From contig CAMIFA010000014.1 of assembly GCA_946221495.1 (NCBI GenBank), positions 1 to 50,852 on the forward strand: DNA of 50,852 nt. The letters are read 5' to 3'. The stretch comes from an uncultured cyanobacterium. Its GTDB lineage: Bacteria > Cyanobacteriota > Cyanobacteriia > Cyanobacteriales > Chroococcidiopsidaceae. Both the position numbers and the translations under genes were made by a program. This document shows, in pieces, positions 35,320-43,100 of this stretch (position 1 is the stretch's first letter; each line of letters opens with the position of its first letter). The notes beneath the pieces are model-generated. The model did not search any database. It saw only the letters and a list, made by a program, of their open reading frames with translations, and had not been told where the DNA came from.

Positions 35320-35829
35320 ATGCCACAAATTAATCATTACACTCTGCTAGGACTGCATCCTTCAGCGTCGGCAATAGAAATCCGCCGCGCCTATCGGGAA
35401 TTGAGCAAGCGCTACCATCCAGACACAACAAGCCTACCAAGTGCGATCGCTACAGCTAAATTTCAGCAACTCAACGAAGCTTACGCTACACTCAGCAACC
35501 CAGAAAAGCGGCTAACTTATGATTTAAAGATTAACTACTCACGCATATCCGTAATTCAAGCACCACCTGACTTAAAAGTGCGATCGTCACAATGGCATTC
35601 TTCTACTTACCTAGATCCAACTGACCGCCCACTTTCAGCTGGAGAAATTTTTGCTTTATTCATCCTGGGGTTAACTTTCTTGGGTTGTCTACTGCTAGCG
35701 ATCGCCATTAGTTTAACTCGTGGCGACATTCAACCTGTAGTGCTGCAACCACCAGCAGCCGTACAACAGCAAACTCATCAACTGCCTACAATACTAGGAG
35801 AAGACAGGAGAGAATATTCTAACCCCTGA
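35320..35829 (+). CDS. J-domain protein with C-terminal membrane anchor
   Basis: 169 residues. J-domain at ~5-70 with YTLLGLHPSASAIEIRRAYR, the HPD motif in RYHPDTTS, and YATLSNPEKRLTYD. A hydrophobic helix at ~108-130 (IFALFILGLTFLGCLLLAIA) anchors it, so it would recruit Hsp70 to a membrane. The last codons and the stop are supplied by a heptamer repeat array that begins at 35823. Domain assignment is firm; partner DnaK is not in the window. Confidence 0.9.
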   Translation: MPQINHYTLLGLHPSASAIEIRRAYRELSKRYHPDTTSLPSAIATAKFQQLNEAYATLSNPEKRLTYDLKINYSRISVIQAPPDLKVRSSQWHSSTYLDPTDRPLSAGEIFALFILGLTFLGCLLLAIAISLTRGDIQPVVLQPPAAVQQQTHQLPTILGEDRREYSNP

Positions 35830-35871
35830 CCCCTGATCCCTGACCCCTGACCCCTGACCCCTGACCCCTAA
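35823..35871. repeat. heptamer array (CCCCTGA x7)
   Basis: Seven units of 7 bp, five of them exactly CCCCTGA, fill the space between the J-domain gene and DUF3143. The array contains the stop codon of the first gene and replaces the expected ribosome binding site of the second. Heptanucleotide repeats (STRR) are known in filamentous cyanobacteria. Confidence 0.92.
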
Positions 35872-35877
35872 CTGCCT

Positions 35878-36150
35878 ATGTCTCTTCCTTCCTCTGATAC
35901 TCCCTTATACAACCATCCCCTACCCAACATTGAGCAATGGCTGAGAAACCAGGGTTGTCAGCAAGACCGTGAACAGCTTCATTGCTGGCACGTCCAGCAA
36001 TCTAATTGGGAAGCAGAACTTTGTCTTGATGTCGATCAACTTACAGTGCGTTATTTCCCCGTTGGAGAGGCAGGACAAGAAATTCAACGCTCCTTTAAGT
36101 ATTCTCTAAGTCGCCAAGACATAGAAAAAGCTATTTTTGCAGGACCGTAA
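35878..36150 (+). CDS. DUF3143 family protein
   Basis: 90 residues: PLYNHPLPNIEQWLRNQGCQ, HCWHVQQSNWEAELCLDVDQ and LTVRYFPVGEAGQEIQRSFK, ending in RQDIEKAIFAGP. This is the short DUF3143 family, nearly confined to cyanobacteria and plastid-bearing lineages and often next to a J-domain gene, as here. No Shine-Dalgarno is visible because the heptamer array runs to 7 nt before the ATG. Function is unknown. Confidence 0.9.
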   Translation: MSLPSSDTPLYNHPLPNIEQWLRNQGCQQDREQLHCWHVQQSNWEAELCLDVDQLTVRYFPVGEAGQEIQRSFKYSLSRQDIEKAIFAGP

Positions 36151-36151
36151 A

Positions 36152-36240
36152 TAGCTATCAGCAGTCAGCAGTCAGCTTGGAAAGATTTAGAAGAAGAACA
36201 AAGGAAAGGCTTTATTTATTCTTCTATTTGCTGATAGCTA
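36152..36240. terminator. nested inverted repeat between convergent genes
   Basis: The perfect arms TAGCTATCAGCA (36152-36163) and TGCTGATAGCTA (36229-36240) enclose a second pair, TAGAAGAA (36188-36195) and TTCTTCTA (36219-36226). It sits between the convergent DUF3143 and uppS ends, so it may act as a bidirectional terminator, or be a small repeat element. Confidence 0.5.
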
Positions 36241-36264
36241 ATAGCTGATAGCTCTCCGCTTACT

Positions 36265-37011
36265 TCACACCTTACCAAACCGCCGATCGCGCTCTTGGTA
36301 AGAACACAAAGCCCGGTGAAATTCAGCACGGTCAAAATCGGGCCATAGTGTTTCAGTTATATAAATTTCTGCATACGCCAGTTGCCACAAGAGGAAGTTA
36401 CTCAGCCGCATTTCGCCACTAGTACGAATTAATAAATCTGGGTCACAAATTCCAGCTGTGTAGAGGTGACTGGCAAACAAAGCCTCGTCAATATCATCTG
36501 GCTGCACCAAACCTTGCTGCACTTGATGCGCGATCGCCTTTGTTGCTGCCAAAATCTCCTGTCGTCCGCCGTAGTTTGTTGCGACAGTAAACCGAATTCC
36601 TTGATTGTGTTGAGTATCAACCATCGAGCGCGAAATTTCTGCTTGCAGCGATCGCGGTAGGGCATTCAAATTGCCCACAAATTGAATCTGGACATTCTCC
36701 TCCATCATCTCCCGCAACTCTTTCCGTAACACCCGCTCAAATAAAGTCATCAAAAACTCAACTTCCTCCAGAGGTCGCCCCCAATTTTCTGTAGAAAAAG
36801 CATAAGCTGTCAGCGCCTGGATACCCCAATCTTTACAACAGCGTAGCAAATCCTTGAGCGCATCAACGCCCCTTTTATGACCCATAATCCGGGGTAGCCC
36901 TTGACGTTTAGCCCAGCGACCATTTCCATCCATAATCACTGCTACGTGCCTAGGCAACCTTTCTTGTTTTAAATCAGGGGGCAAATCTTGTAACACAATA
37001 GGTGCAGTCAT
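36265..37011 (-). CDS. uppS: isoprenyl (undecaprenyl) diphosphate synthase
   Basis: 248 residues with the full cis-prenyltransferase signature: VAVIMDGNGRWAKRQGLPRI (catalytic Asp28), ALTAYAFSTENWGRP, RFTVATNYGGRQEI and the C-terminal DLLIRTSGEMRLSNFLLWQL, then AYAEIYIT. It builds the C55 lipid carrier for peptidoglycan and other glycans. Its start overlaps the stop of cdaA by 4 nt, so the two are co-translated. Confidence 0.96.
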   Translation of the reverse strand: MTAPIVLQDLPPDLKQERLPRHVAVIMDGNGRWAKRQGLPRIMGHKRGVDALKDLLRCCKDWGIQALTAYAFSTENWGRPLEEVEFLMTLFERVLRKELREMMEENVQIQFVGNLNALPRSLQAEISRSMVDTQHNQGIRFTVATNYGGRQEILAATKAIAHQVQQGLVQPDDIDEALFASHLYTAGICDPDLLIRTSGEMRLSNFLLWQLAYAEIYITETLWPDFDRAEFHRALCSYQERDRRFGKV

Positions 37012-37931
37012 TTTTTCTCTCGAGATGCTGGTAATCTTACACCCAGTAAACGCGAAACTAGTCTTAACACATTTGTGCTAATTTGGCGACCCAAACTCAA
37101 CAAACTGGGGGTAACAGCTTCGCGTTCCATAGCTGGGGAGAATCGAGCCTCCAACAGTTCCTTCAGTGTACTGCTGGTTAGTGGTCTATTTAATGTTCCC
37201 CGTTCTGCCAAGGAAATTGAACCTGTTTCTTCTGATACAACAACACAAACACAATTTGCGACGCGCTCTGTAATTCCCATTGCTGCTCGGTGGCGCGTAC
37301 CTAGCTGACGTGAGGCTGTACGTCCAGAAAGCGGCAAAATTATCCCAGAAGCCATAATTCGCGAGCCGCGAATCAATGTTGCGCCATCATGCAATAGCGT
37401 TTTTGGCTGAAAAATAGTCTGGATCAATTCTCTAGAAAGCTCTGCATTCAGATGCACCCCAGGCACAGAAAAATCCTGCTCATTAATTGGACTATCTGTT
37501 TCTAAAATCAGCAAAGCTCCGATCCGGTTTTGAGAGAGTTCTTTAACTGCATCAACAATTTCATCAATTACACTATCAGGTTTAGGAATAGCTCGGCGAG
37601 ATGGTTTAAATAATTGCCTAAATTCACCATGTCCTAATTGTTCGAGAAATCTGCGAAACTCTGCCTGGAATCCTACCGCCATTGCTACGGCAGAGCCTAC
37701 TACCAACTTCTCAAGGACAAAACTTAGCAGCGTCAGTCCTAGATTTGTACTTAATACTGATGCTGCAATTAAAATAATGAATCCCCGCACCATCCACAGA
37801 GTACGACGCTCACCAATAATCACCAGCACCATATAAGTGAGCGCCAAAACCAAGCCAAAATCGAGACTGCGAAGCAATAAGGACTGCGTCCAGCCAAAGT
37901 CTGCCAGCCATTGCTTCCACCAATCTCCCAT
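37008..37931 (-). CDS. cdaA: diadenylate cyclase (c-di-AMP synthase)
   Basis: 307 residues. The N-terminal ~90 residues contain three hydrophobic helices (LLRSLDFGLVLALTYMVLVI onwards). The DisA_N cyclase domain follows with LLHDGATLIRGSRIMASGI (DGA motif) and LGTRHRAAMGITE (RHR motif), both essential. It produces c-di-AMP, which controls osmolyte and potassium transport and cell-wall balance. It is translationally coupled to uppS and 46 bp after lysA in the direction of transcription. Confidence 0.95.
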   Translation of the reverse strand: MGDWWKQWLADFGWTQSLLLRSLDFGLVLALTYMVLVIIGERRTLWMVRGFIILIAASVLSTNLGLTLLSFVLEKLVVGSAVAMAVGFQAEFRRFLEQLGHGEFRQLFKPSRRAIPKPDSVIDEIVDAVKELSQNRIGALLILETDSPINEQDFSVPGVHLNAELSRELIQTIFQPKTLLHDGATLIRGSRIMASGIILPLSGRTASRQLGTRHRAAMGITERVANCVCVVVSEETGSISLAERGTLNRPLTSSTLKELLEARFSPAMEREAVTPSLLSLGRQISTNVLRLVSRLLGVRLPASREKK

Positions 37932-37977
37932 GAGCGAAGTTATGAAGTATGAATTGTGAAGTATGAAATTTTAGCCT

Positions 37978-39408
37978 TTAAGCTTCAGCCTTGCTTAATC
38001 GCTCTGGTAAGCAGTCTTGTCTTAACAAATCTTGATAAGTTTCGCGCTGCAAAATTAGATTTGCTTCCCCATCATTGACTAACACTGCTGCTGGTCGCGG
38101 TAAACGATTGTAGTTAGAAGCCATGCTGTAATTGTATGCACCTGTTGCCATCACTACCAGAATATCTCCTACCTGAGTTTTAGGCAGAGTCGCTTCTTTA
38201 ATTAAAATGTCTCCAGATTCACAATGTTTTCCGGCAATTGTCACTTTTTCTGTTAATGGCGCAGACATTCGATTTGCTACTATAGCGCGATAAATTGACT
38301 GATAAGTAATTGGACGGGGGTTGTCGGACATCCCGCCATCTACAGCAATGTAGGTACGAATTTCGGGGATGATTTTTGATGAGCCTATTGTGTAAGCAGT
38401 GACACAAGCTGAACCAATTAGCGATCGCCCTGGTTCACACAATAACTTCGGCAATGGTAAATTCTCTGCTGCACAGGCATTTTTAATGCTTTCACAAACA
38501 GTTTTTACCCACTCTTCAATACTCGGCGGATCGTCAGATTCTGTATAGCGAATACCTAAACCACCACCAACATTTAATTGCGTAATTGTTAACCCATAAT
38601 GAGTTGCTTTTGTCAAGCACTGCACCATCACAGCACCTAGATCCTGATGCGGTTGGCGTTCAAATATCTGGGAACCAATATGAGCGTGTAACCCCACACA
38701 ATTAAGGCTAGATTGTTGGCTGACAAAGGCAAATACATCGTCTAGTTGATTAGGATCAAAGCCGAATTTGCTATCTAAGTGTCCAGTACGGATGTATTCA
38801 TGCGTGTGACATTCAATCCCTGGTGTCAGCCGCAGCATGATGCGAATAGGGACTGGGGACTGGGGACTGGGGATTGGAGAATTCCTAATCTCTAGCGAAG
38901 CCAAATTGTGTAATTCTTGCCAGTTATCCACAACAATCGTGCAGCCAGATTCAATTGCTAAATTTAGTTCTGCTAAAGATTTATTATTACCGTGTAGATA
39001 AAGTTTATCGCCACTAACACCTGCTTGCAGAGCGGTGTAGAGTTCGCCACCAGATACCACGTCAATGCCTAAACCAACAGAAGCAGCGATCGCACAGACA
39101 GCTAAACAACTCCAAGCCTTAGAAGCATAAAGTACCAAAAATTCACCTTCATAGTACCGCGCCATCGCCTCTTGGTACTGGCGGCAAGCTGTTCGCAAAG
39201 TTTGCTCATCCAAAATATACAAAGGTGAACCAAATTGCTGCACTAAATTTGTGAGATCACAACCACCAATTTCTAAGCAATCGTGTTGATTAACTCGCGC
39301 AGTTAAGGGTAGCAGTTCCTGGTTGGGTGAATTATTTACTGTAGCAATTGCGCCGGGTAGATACTGACGACCAGAATTTTGAACCCCAGCAGGATGAGTC
39401 GATACCAT
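37978..39408 (-). CDS. lysA: diaminopimelate decarboxylase
   Basis: 476 residues, with the PLP-lysine in LVLYASKAWSCLAVC, the GLHAHIGSQIFE strand, NVGGGLGIRYTESDDPP, the phosphate-binding CEPGRSLIG and the active-site Cys of KHCESGDIL. It removes CO2 from meso-diaminopimelate to make lysine; the substrate is also the cell-wall cross-linking residue. Four heptamers at 38849-38876 are read in frame and add a Ser-Pro-rich stretch (NSPIPSPQSPVP) just before IRIMLRLTPG. It precedes cdaA and uppS on the same strand. Confidence 0.95.
   Translation of the reverse strand: MVSTHPAGVQNSGRQYLPGAIATVNNSPNQELLPLTARVNQHDCLEIGGCDLTNLVQQFGSPLYILDEQTLRTACRQYQEAMARYYEGEFLVLYASKAWSCLAVCAIAASVGLGIDVVSGGELYTALQAGVSGDKLYLHGNNKSLAELNLAIESGCTIVVDNWQELHNLASLEIRNSPIPSPQSPVPIRIMLRLTPGIECHTHEYIRTGHLDSKFGFDPNQLDDVFAFVSQQSSLNCVGLHAHIGSQIFERQPHQDLGAVMVQCLTKATHYGLTITQLNVGGGLGIRYTESDDPPSIEEWVKTVCESIKNACAAENLPLPKLLCEPGRSLIGSACVTAYTIGSSKIIPEIRTYIAVDGGMSDNPRPITYQSIYRAIVANRMSAPLTEKVTIAGKHCESGDILIKEATLPKTQVGDILVVMATGAYNYSMASNYNRLPRPAAVLVNDGEANLILQRETYQDLLRQDCLPERLSKAEA
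38849..38876. repeat. heptamer array (GGGACTG x4) within lysA
   Basis: Four units of 7 bp (three GGGACTG, one GGGATTG) lie inside lysA without breaking the frame. The encoded stretch is Pro/Ser-rich and absent from typical homologues. The same tract class is common between genes in cyanobacteria. Confidence 0.9.
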
Positions 39409-39459
39409 AATGGTGAGAAGTGTCCTTATTGACGCGCGTGAGTAATTTCCAGTTTACAA

Positions 39460-40044
39460 TTGCCGACTGTGACTTTATTAGAATTAAACCAAATTACCCC
39501 GCAGATGCTGAGTGCGGTTCTGGAATTAGATCAGTTGTGTTTTGGTGGTCTTTGGACACTAGAAGGCTATCAACGAGAGTTAGCAAGTCCTAATAGTGAT
39601 TTAATAAGTTTATCTATTCCTGTCACCCCTGCTGCCTTAATAGGCATGGGTTGTATGTGGACAATTTTAGAAGAAGCTCACATTACCCTTTTGGCAGTTC
39701 ATCCGGATTACCAATGCCAAGGTTTAGGACAGGCATTACTGCTAGCTTTGCTAACTATAGCTTGCGATCGCGGCTTGGAACGCGCCACTTTAGAAGTCCG
39801 CGCTACTAATCAACCAGCTTTTGCTTTATATCAAAAATTCGGCTTCAAAACAGCAGGACGACGGCGGGGTTACTACAAAGACACGGGTGAAGATGCCTTA
39901 ATTCTCTGGCGTGGTGATCTGCAATATCCCCAATTTCAGCAATCTTTAGCTGAGTGGGAACAGGCAATTAGCGATCGCCTGCAAGCAGCAGACTGGGATT
40001 TACAAATGAATTTGAATTCTTTACTAGGTGAGTCTTACGCTTGA
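39460..40044 (+). CDS. rimI: ribosomal-protein-alanine N-acetyltransferase
   Basis: 194 residues of GNAT type: MLSAVLELDQLCFGGLWTLE, TLLAVHPDYQCQGLGQALLL (acetyl-CoA loop), and LEVRATNQPAFALYQKFGFK, then GRRRGYYKDTGEDALILW, which is RimI-specific. It acetylates the N-terminal Ala of ribosomal protein S18 in E. coli. The C-terminal ~45 residues are longer than in E. coli. Start is TTG 39460 or GTG 39469; neither has a clear Shine-Dalgarno. It is divergent from lysA. Confidence 0.88.
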   Translation: MPTVTLLELNQITPQMLSAVLELDQLCFGGLWTLEGYQRELASPNSDLISLSIPVTPAALIGMGCMWTILEEAHITLLAVHPDYQCQGLGQALLLALLTIACDRGLERATLEVRATNQPAFALYQKFGFKTAGRRRGYYKDTGEDALILWRGDLQYPQFQQSLAEWEQAISDRLQAADWDLQMNLNSLLGESYA

Positions 40045-40451
40045 CAAGAAGCTAGTTTCATGATAATAATTTCTGTGTAATAGGGACAATGCATAAATCT
40101 AAAATCTGTAGAGTGAATTAGAAAGTTTTGCCGAAAATAAGCAGAACAAATTTAACTTTTTCTTAGCTCAAATTTTTGCAGGTGGTAACAGAAGTAGTTA
40201 GCAGCTGAAGTGCTAAAAAAATTGCCAGCGCCTGGAAGTTTGACATAGCTTGCTAAACCAATAAAACTATTAGGAAAAGCTAAACCCAAGTTTTACTGTT
40301 AATTTGGGCTTAAAACTCCTACGAAGTGCAGAAATTGCTCCTCTAGAGGGGGGAAACCCGTCCTGGTTGTCCATACCATGAATTGACAACCGGACAAATA
40401 GCCTATGCTAAAATCAGCGTACCGGCAAGACTCAGGTGATGGAAAAACGCC
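40045..40451. other. clpC upstream region
   Basis: 407 bp without an ORF. It contains the probable clpC promoter and dyad (see below), a short CCTCTAGAGG palindrome near 40340, and otherwise AT-rich sequence. No riboswitch or tRNA was recognised. Confidence 0.6.
40365..40411 (+). promoter_or_regulatory. putative clpC promoter with overlapping dyad
   Basis: TTGACA at 40383-40388 is followed 17 nt later by TGCTAA (40406-40411), a plausible though weak -10. The arms GGTTGTC (40365-40371) and GACAACC (40385-40391) form a perfect inverted repeat whose right half covers the -35, as an operator would. Confidence 0.45.
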
Positions 40452-42923
40452 ATGTTTGAACGCTTCACAGAAAAAGCCATTAAGGTAATTATGCTGGCCC
40501 AGGAGGAAGCTCGCCGCCTGGGTCATAACTTCGTAGGCACAGAGCAGATCCTCCTGGGTCTGATTGGCGAAGGGACAGGCGTAGCAGCTAAGGTACTGAA
40601 ATCTATGGGTGTCAATCTTAAAGACGCTCGGATTGAAGTCGAAAAAATTATTGGTCGTGGGTCAGGCTTTGTGGCTGTAGAGATTCCCTTTACACCACGA
40701 GCCAAGCGAGTTCTAGAACTATCTCTAGAAGAAGCACGCCAACTAGGACATAACTATATCGGTACAGAACACTTATTGTTAGGCTTAATCCGCGAAGGAG
40801 AAGGTGTAGCAGCAAGAGTGTTGGAAAATCTGGGAGTTGACCTATCGAAGGTACGCACTCAGGTAATTCGGATGCTCGGAGAAACAGCAGAAGTTTCAGC
40901 CACTGGTCAATCTGGACGCACCAAAACACCCACCTTGGATGAATTTGGCTCGAACTTGACGCAAATGGCAAGCGAAGGCAAACTTGATCCTGTGGTTGGT
41001 CGCGCTAAAGAAATTGAGCGGGTAATCCAGATATTAGGTCGCCGCACCAAGAATAACCCAGTATTAATTGGGGAACCCGGAGTTGGTAAAACCGCGATCG
41101 CTGAAGGATTGGCATCGCGGATTGCTAATAAAGACATTCCCGACATTCTGGAAGAAAAGCGCGTAGTAACCCTAGATATCGGCTTACTCGTAGCTGGTAC
41201 TAAGTACCGAGGTGAATTTGAAGAGCGTCTGAAGAAAATCATGGATGAAATCCGCTCCGCCGGAAACGTGATTTTAGTAATTGACGAAGTACATACCCTA
41301 ATCGGTGCAGGTGCAGCAGAAGGCGCAATTGATGCCGCAAATATCCTCAAGCCAGCTTTGGCGCGAGGTGAATTGCAATGTATCGGTGCAACAACCCTTG
41401 ATGAATACCGTAAGCACATCGAGCGCGATGCCGCTCTAGAACGCCGCTTCCAGCCAGTGATGGTAGGGGAACCATCGGTAGATGAAACAATTGAGATTTT
41501 GTATGGACTGCGCGAACGCTACGAACAGCACCATAAACTCAAAATCTCCGATGAAGCATTAGTTGCAGCCGCCAAATTATCTGACCGCTACATCAGCGAT
41601 CGCTTTTTACCAGATAAAGCAATTGACTTAATTGATGAAGCAGGTTCCAGAGTACGGTTAATAAATTCAGCACTGCCACCAGCAGCCAAAGATTTAGACA
41701 AAGAACTGCGCCAGGTACTTAAAGATAAAGACGACGCAGTGCGGGGACAAGACTTTGACAAAGCTGGGGAACTGCGCGATCGCGAAATGGAAATCAAAGC
41801 GGAAATACGTGCTATTGCTCAAGGTAAAGCTAACACTACTCGTCCTGAAGGTGAAGATTCTCCGGTTGTTACCGAAGAAGATATTGCCCAAATTGTTGCT
41901 TCTTGGACAGGAGTACCAGTTAACAAGCTAACTGAATCTGAATCCGAAAAGCTGCTGCACATGGAAGACACTTTGCATCAGCGCTTGATCGGTCAAGACG
42001 ATGCAGTTAAAGCAGTTTCCAAAGCAATCCGCCGCGCCAGAGTTGGTTTAAAGAACCCCAACCGACCAATTGCGAGTTTCGTGTTCTCTGGTCCTACAGG
42101 TGTAGGTAAAACTGAATTAACAAAAGCATTGGCAGCTTACTTCTTCGGTTCAGAAGACGCAATGATCCGGCTAGATATGTCGGAGTACATGGAACGGCAC
42201 ACAGTCAGTAAATTGATTGGTTCGCCGCCGGGATATGTAGGATACAACGAAGGCGGTCAGCTAACAGAAGCTGTACGTCGTCGTCCTTACACCGTAGTGC
42301 TGTTCGACGAAATCGAAAAAGCACACCCGGATGTATTCAATATGCTGCTGCAAATATTGGAAGATGGACGGCTAACGGATGCCAAAGGTCGGACAGTAGA
42401 CTTCAAGAATACGTTGCTAATTCTGACTTCTAATATTGGTTCCAAGGTGATTGAAAAAGGCGGCGGTAGCTTAGGATTTGAGTTCTCGCAAGACCTGGCT
42501 GAATCGCAGTACAACCGCATTAAGTCACTAGTGAACGAAGAACTGAAGCAGTATTTCCGTCCAGAGTTTCTTAACCGCTTGGATGAAATTATTGTCTTCC
42601 GTCAATTGACTAAGGATGAAGTTAAAGAAATTTCTGTCATTTTACTCAAAGAAGTCTTTGGTCGCATGGCAGAAAAGGGCATTACCTTAGAAGTTACGGA
42701 ACGGTTTAAGGATCGCTTGGTAGAGGAGGGTTACAACCCCAGCTACGGAGCAAGACCTTTGCGTCGAGCAATTATGCGGTTGTTGGAAGATAGCTTGGCT
42801 GAAGAGCTGCTCTCAGGTCGCATCAAAGAAGGTGATACAGCCGTCGTAGATGTAGATGAAAGCGGTACTGTGAAAGTCGCATCTGAGCAGCGTCGGGAAT
42901 TGCTACCACAAGCAGCAGAGTAG
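40452..42923 (+). CDS. clpC: ATP-dependent Clp protease ATPase subunit ClpC
   Basis: 823 residues, the usual length. The double Clp-N domain occupies residues ~1-145 (MFERFTEKAIKVIMLAQEEA; a second copy near 80). AAA domain 1 has Walker A GEPGVGKTAIAEG, then a UVR/coiled segment (VRGQDFDKAGELRDREMEIK). AAA domain 2 has GPTGVGKTELTKAL and VVLFDEIEKAHPDVF. The C-terminus ends LEEGYNPSYGARPLRR-like. It unfolds proteins for ClpP and acts in protein quality control, including at the plastid envelope in relatives. The gene is alone on its transcript. Confidence 0.97.
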   Translation: MFERFTEKAIKVIMLAQEEARRLGHNFVGTEQILLGLIGEGTGVAAKVLKSMGVNLKDARIEVEKIIGRGSGFVAVEIPFTPRAKRVLELSLEEARQLGHNYIGTEHLLLGLIREGEGVAARVLENLGVDLSKVRTQVIRMLGETAEVSATGQSGRTKTPTLDEFGSNLTQMASEGKLDPVVGRAKEIERVIQILGRRTKNNPVLIGEPGVGKTAIAEGLASRIANKDIPDILEEKRVVTLDIGLLVAGTKYRGEFEERLKKIMDEIRSAGNVILVIDEVHTLIGAGAAEGAIDAANILKPALARGELQCIGATTLDEYRKHIERDAALERRFQPVMVGEPSVDETIEILYGLRERYEQHHKLKISDEALVAAAKLSDRYISDRFLPDKAIDLIDEAGSRVRLINSALPPAAKDLDKELRQVLKDKDDAVRGQDFDKAGELRDREMEIKAEIRAIAQGKANTTRPEGEDSPVVTEEDIAQIVASWTGVPVNKLTESESEKLLHMEDTLHQRLIGQDDAVKAVSKAIRRARVGLKNPNRPIASFVFSGPTGVGKTELTKALAAYFFGSEDAMIRLDMSEYMERHTVSKLIGSPPGYVGYNEGGQLTEAVRRRPYTVVLFDEIEKAHPDVFNMLLQILEDGRLTDAKGRTVDFKNTLLILTSNIGSKVIEKGGGSLGFEFSQDLAESQYNRIKSLVNEELKQYFRPEFLNRLDEIIVFRQLTKDEVKEISVILLKEVFGRMAEKGITLEVTERFKDRLVEEGYNPSYGARPLRRAIMRLLEDSLAEELLSGRIKEGDTAVVDVDESGTVKVASEQRRELLPQAAE

Positions 42924-42992
42924 TTTAAAAGAACTCTAAGTTCAATCTTACACTTAGGTCTTACCGACCATCCACTGAGCAAAATAATTAAC

Positions 42993-43027
42993 AACGGTAG
43001 GAAATTAAATTTTTCTACCGTTTCTTG
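42993..43027 (+). terminator. rho-independent-like terminator after clpC
   Basis: AACGGTAG (42993-43000) pairs with CTACCGTT (43015-43022), with extra A/T pairs inside the loop, and is followed by TTCTTG. It lies ~70 bp after the clpC stop. Confidence 0.6.
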
Positions 43028-43100
43028 TCTTGATGTTGCGTTTGTGCGCCTGCATCCGTAGTCAAGCTAAGATGGCAAATAGAAGTATTGAGGCTTAGGT

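Noticed and set aside
40120..40330. Possible structured RNA or riboswitch before clpC
   Set aside because: No conserved motif or strong stem could be recognised; the sequence is mainly AT-rich.
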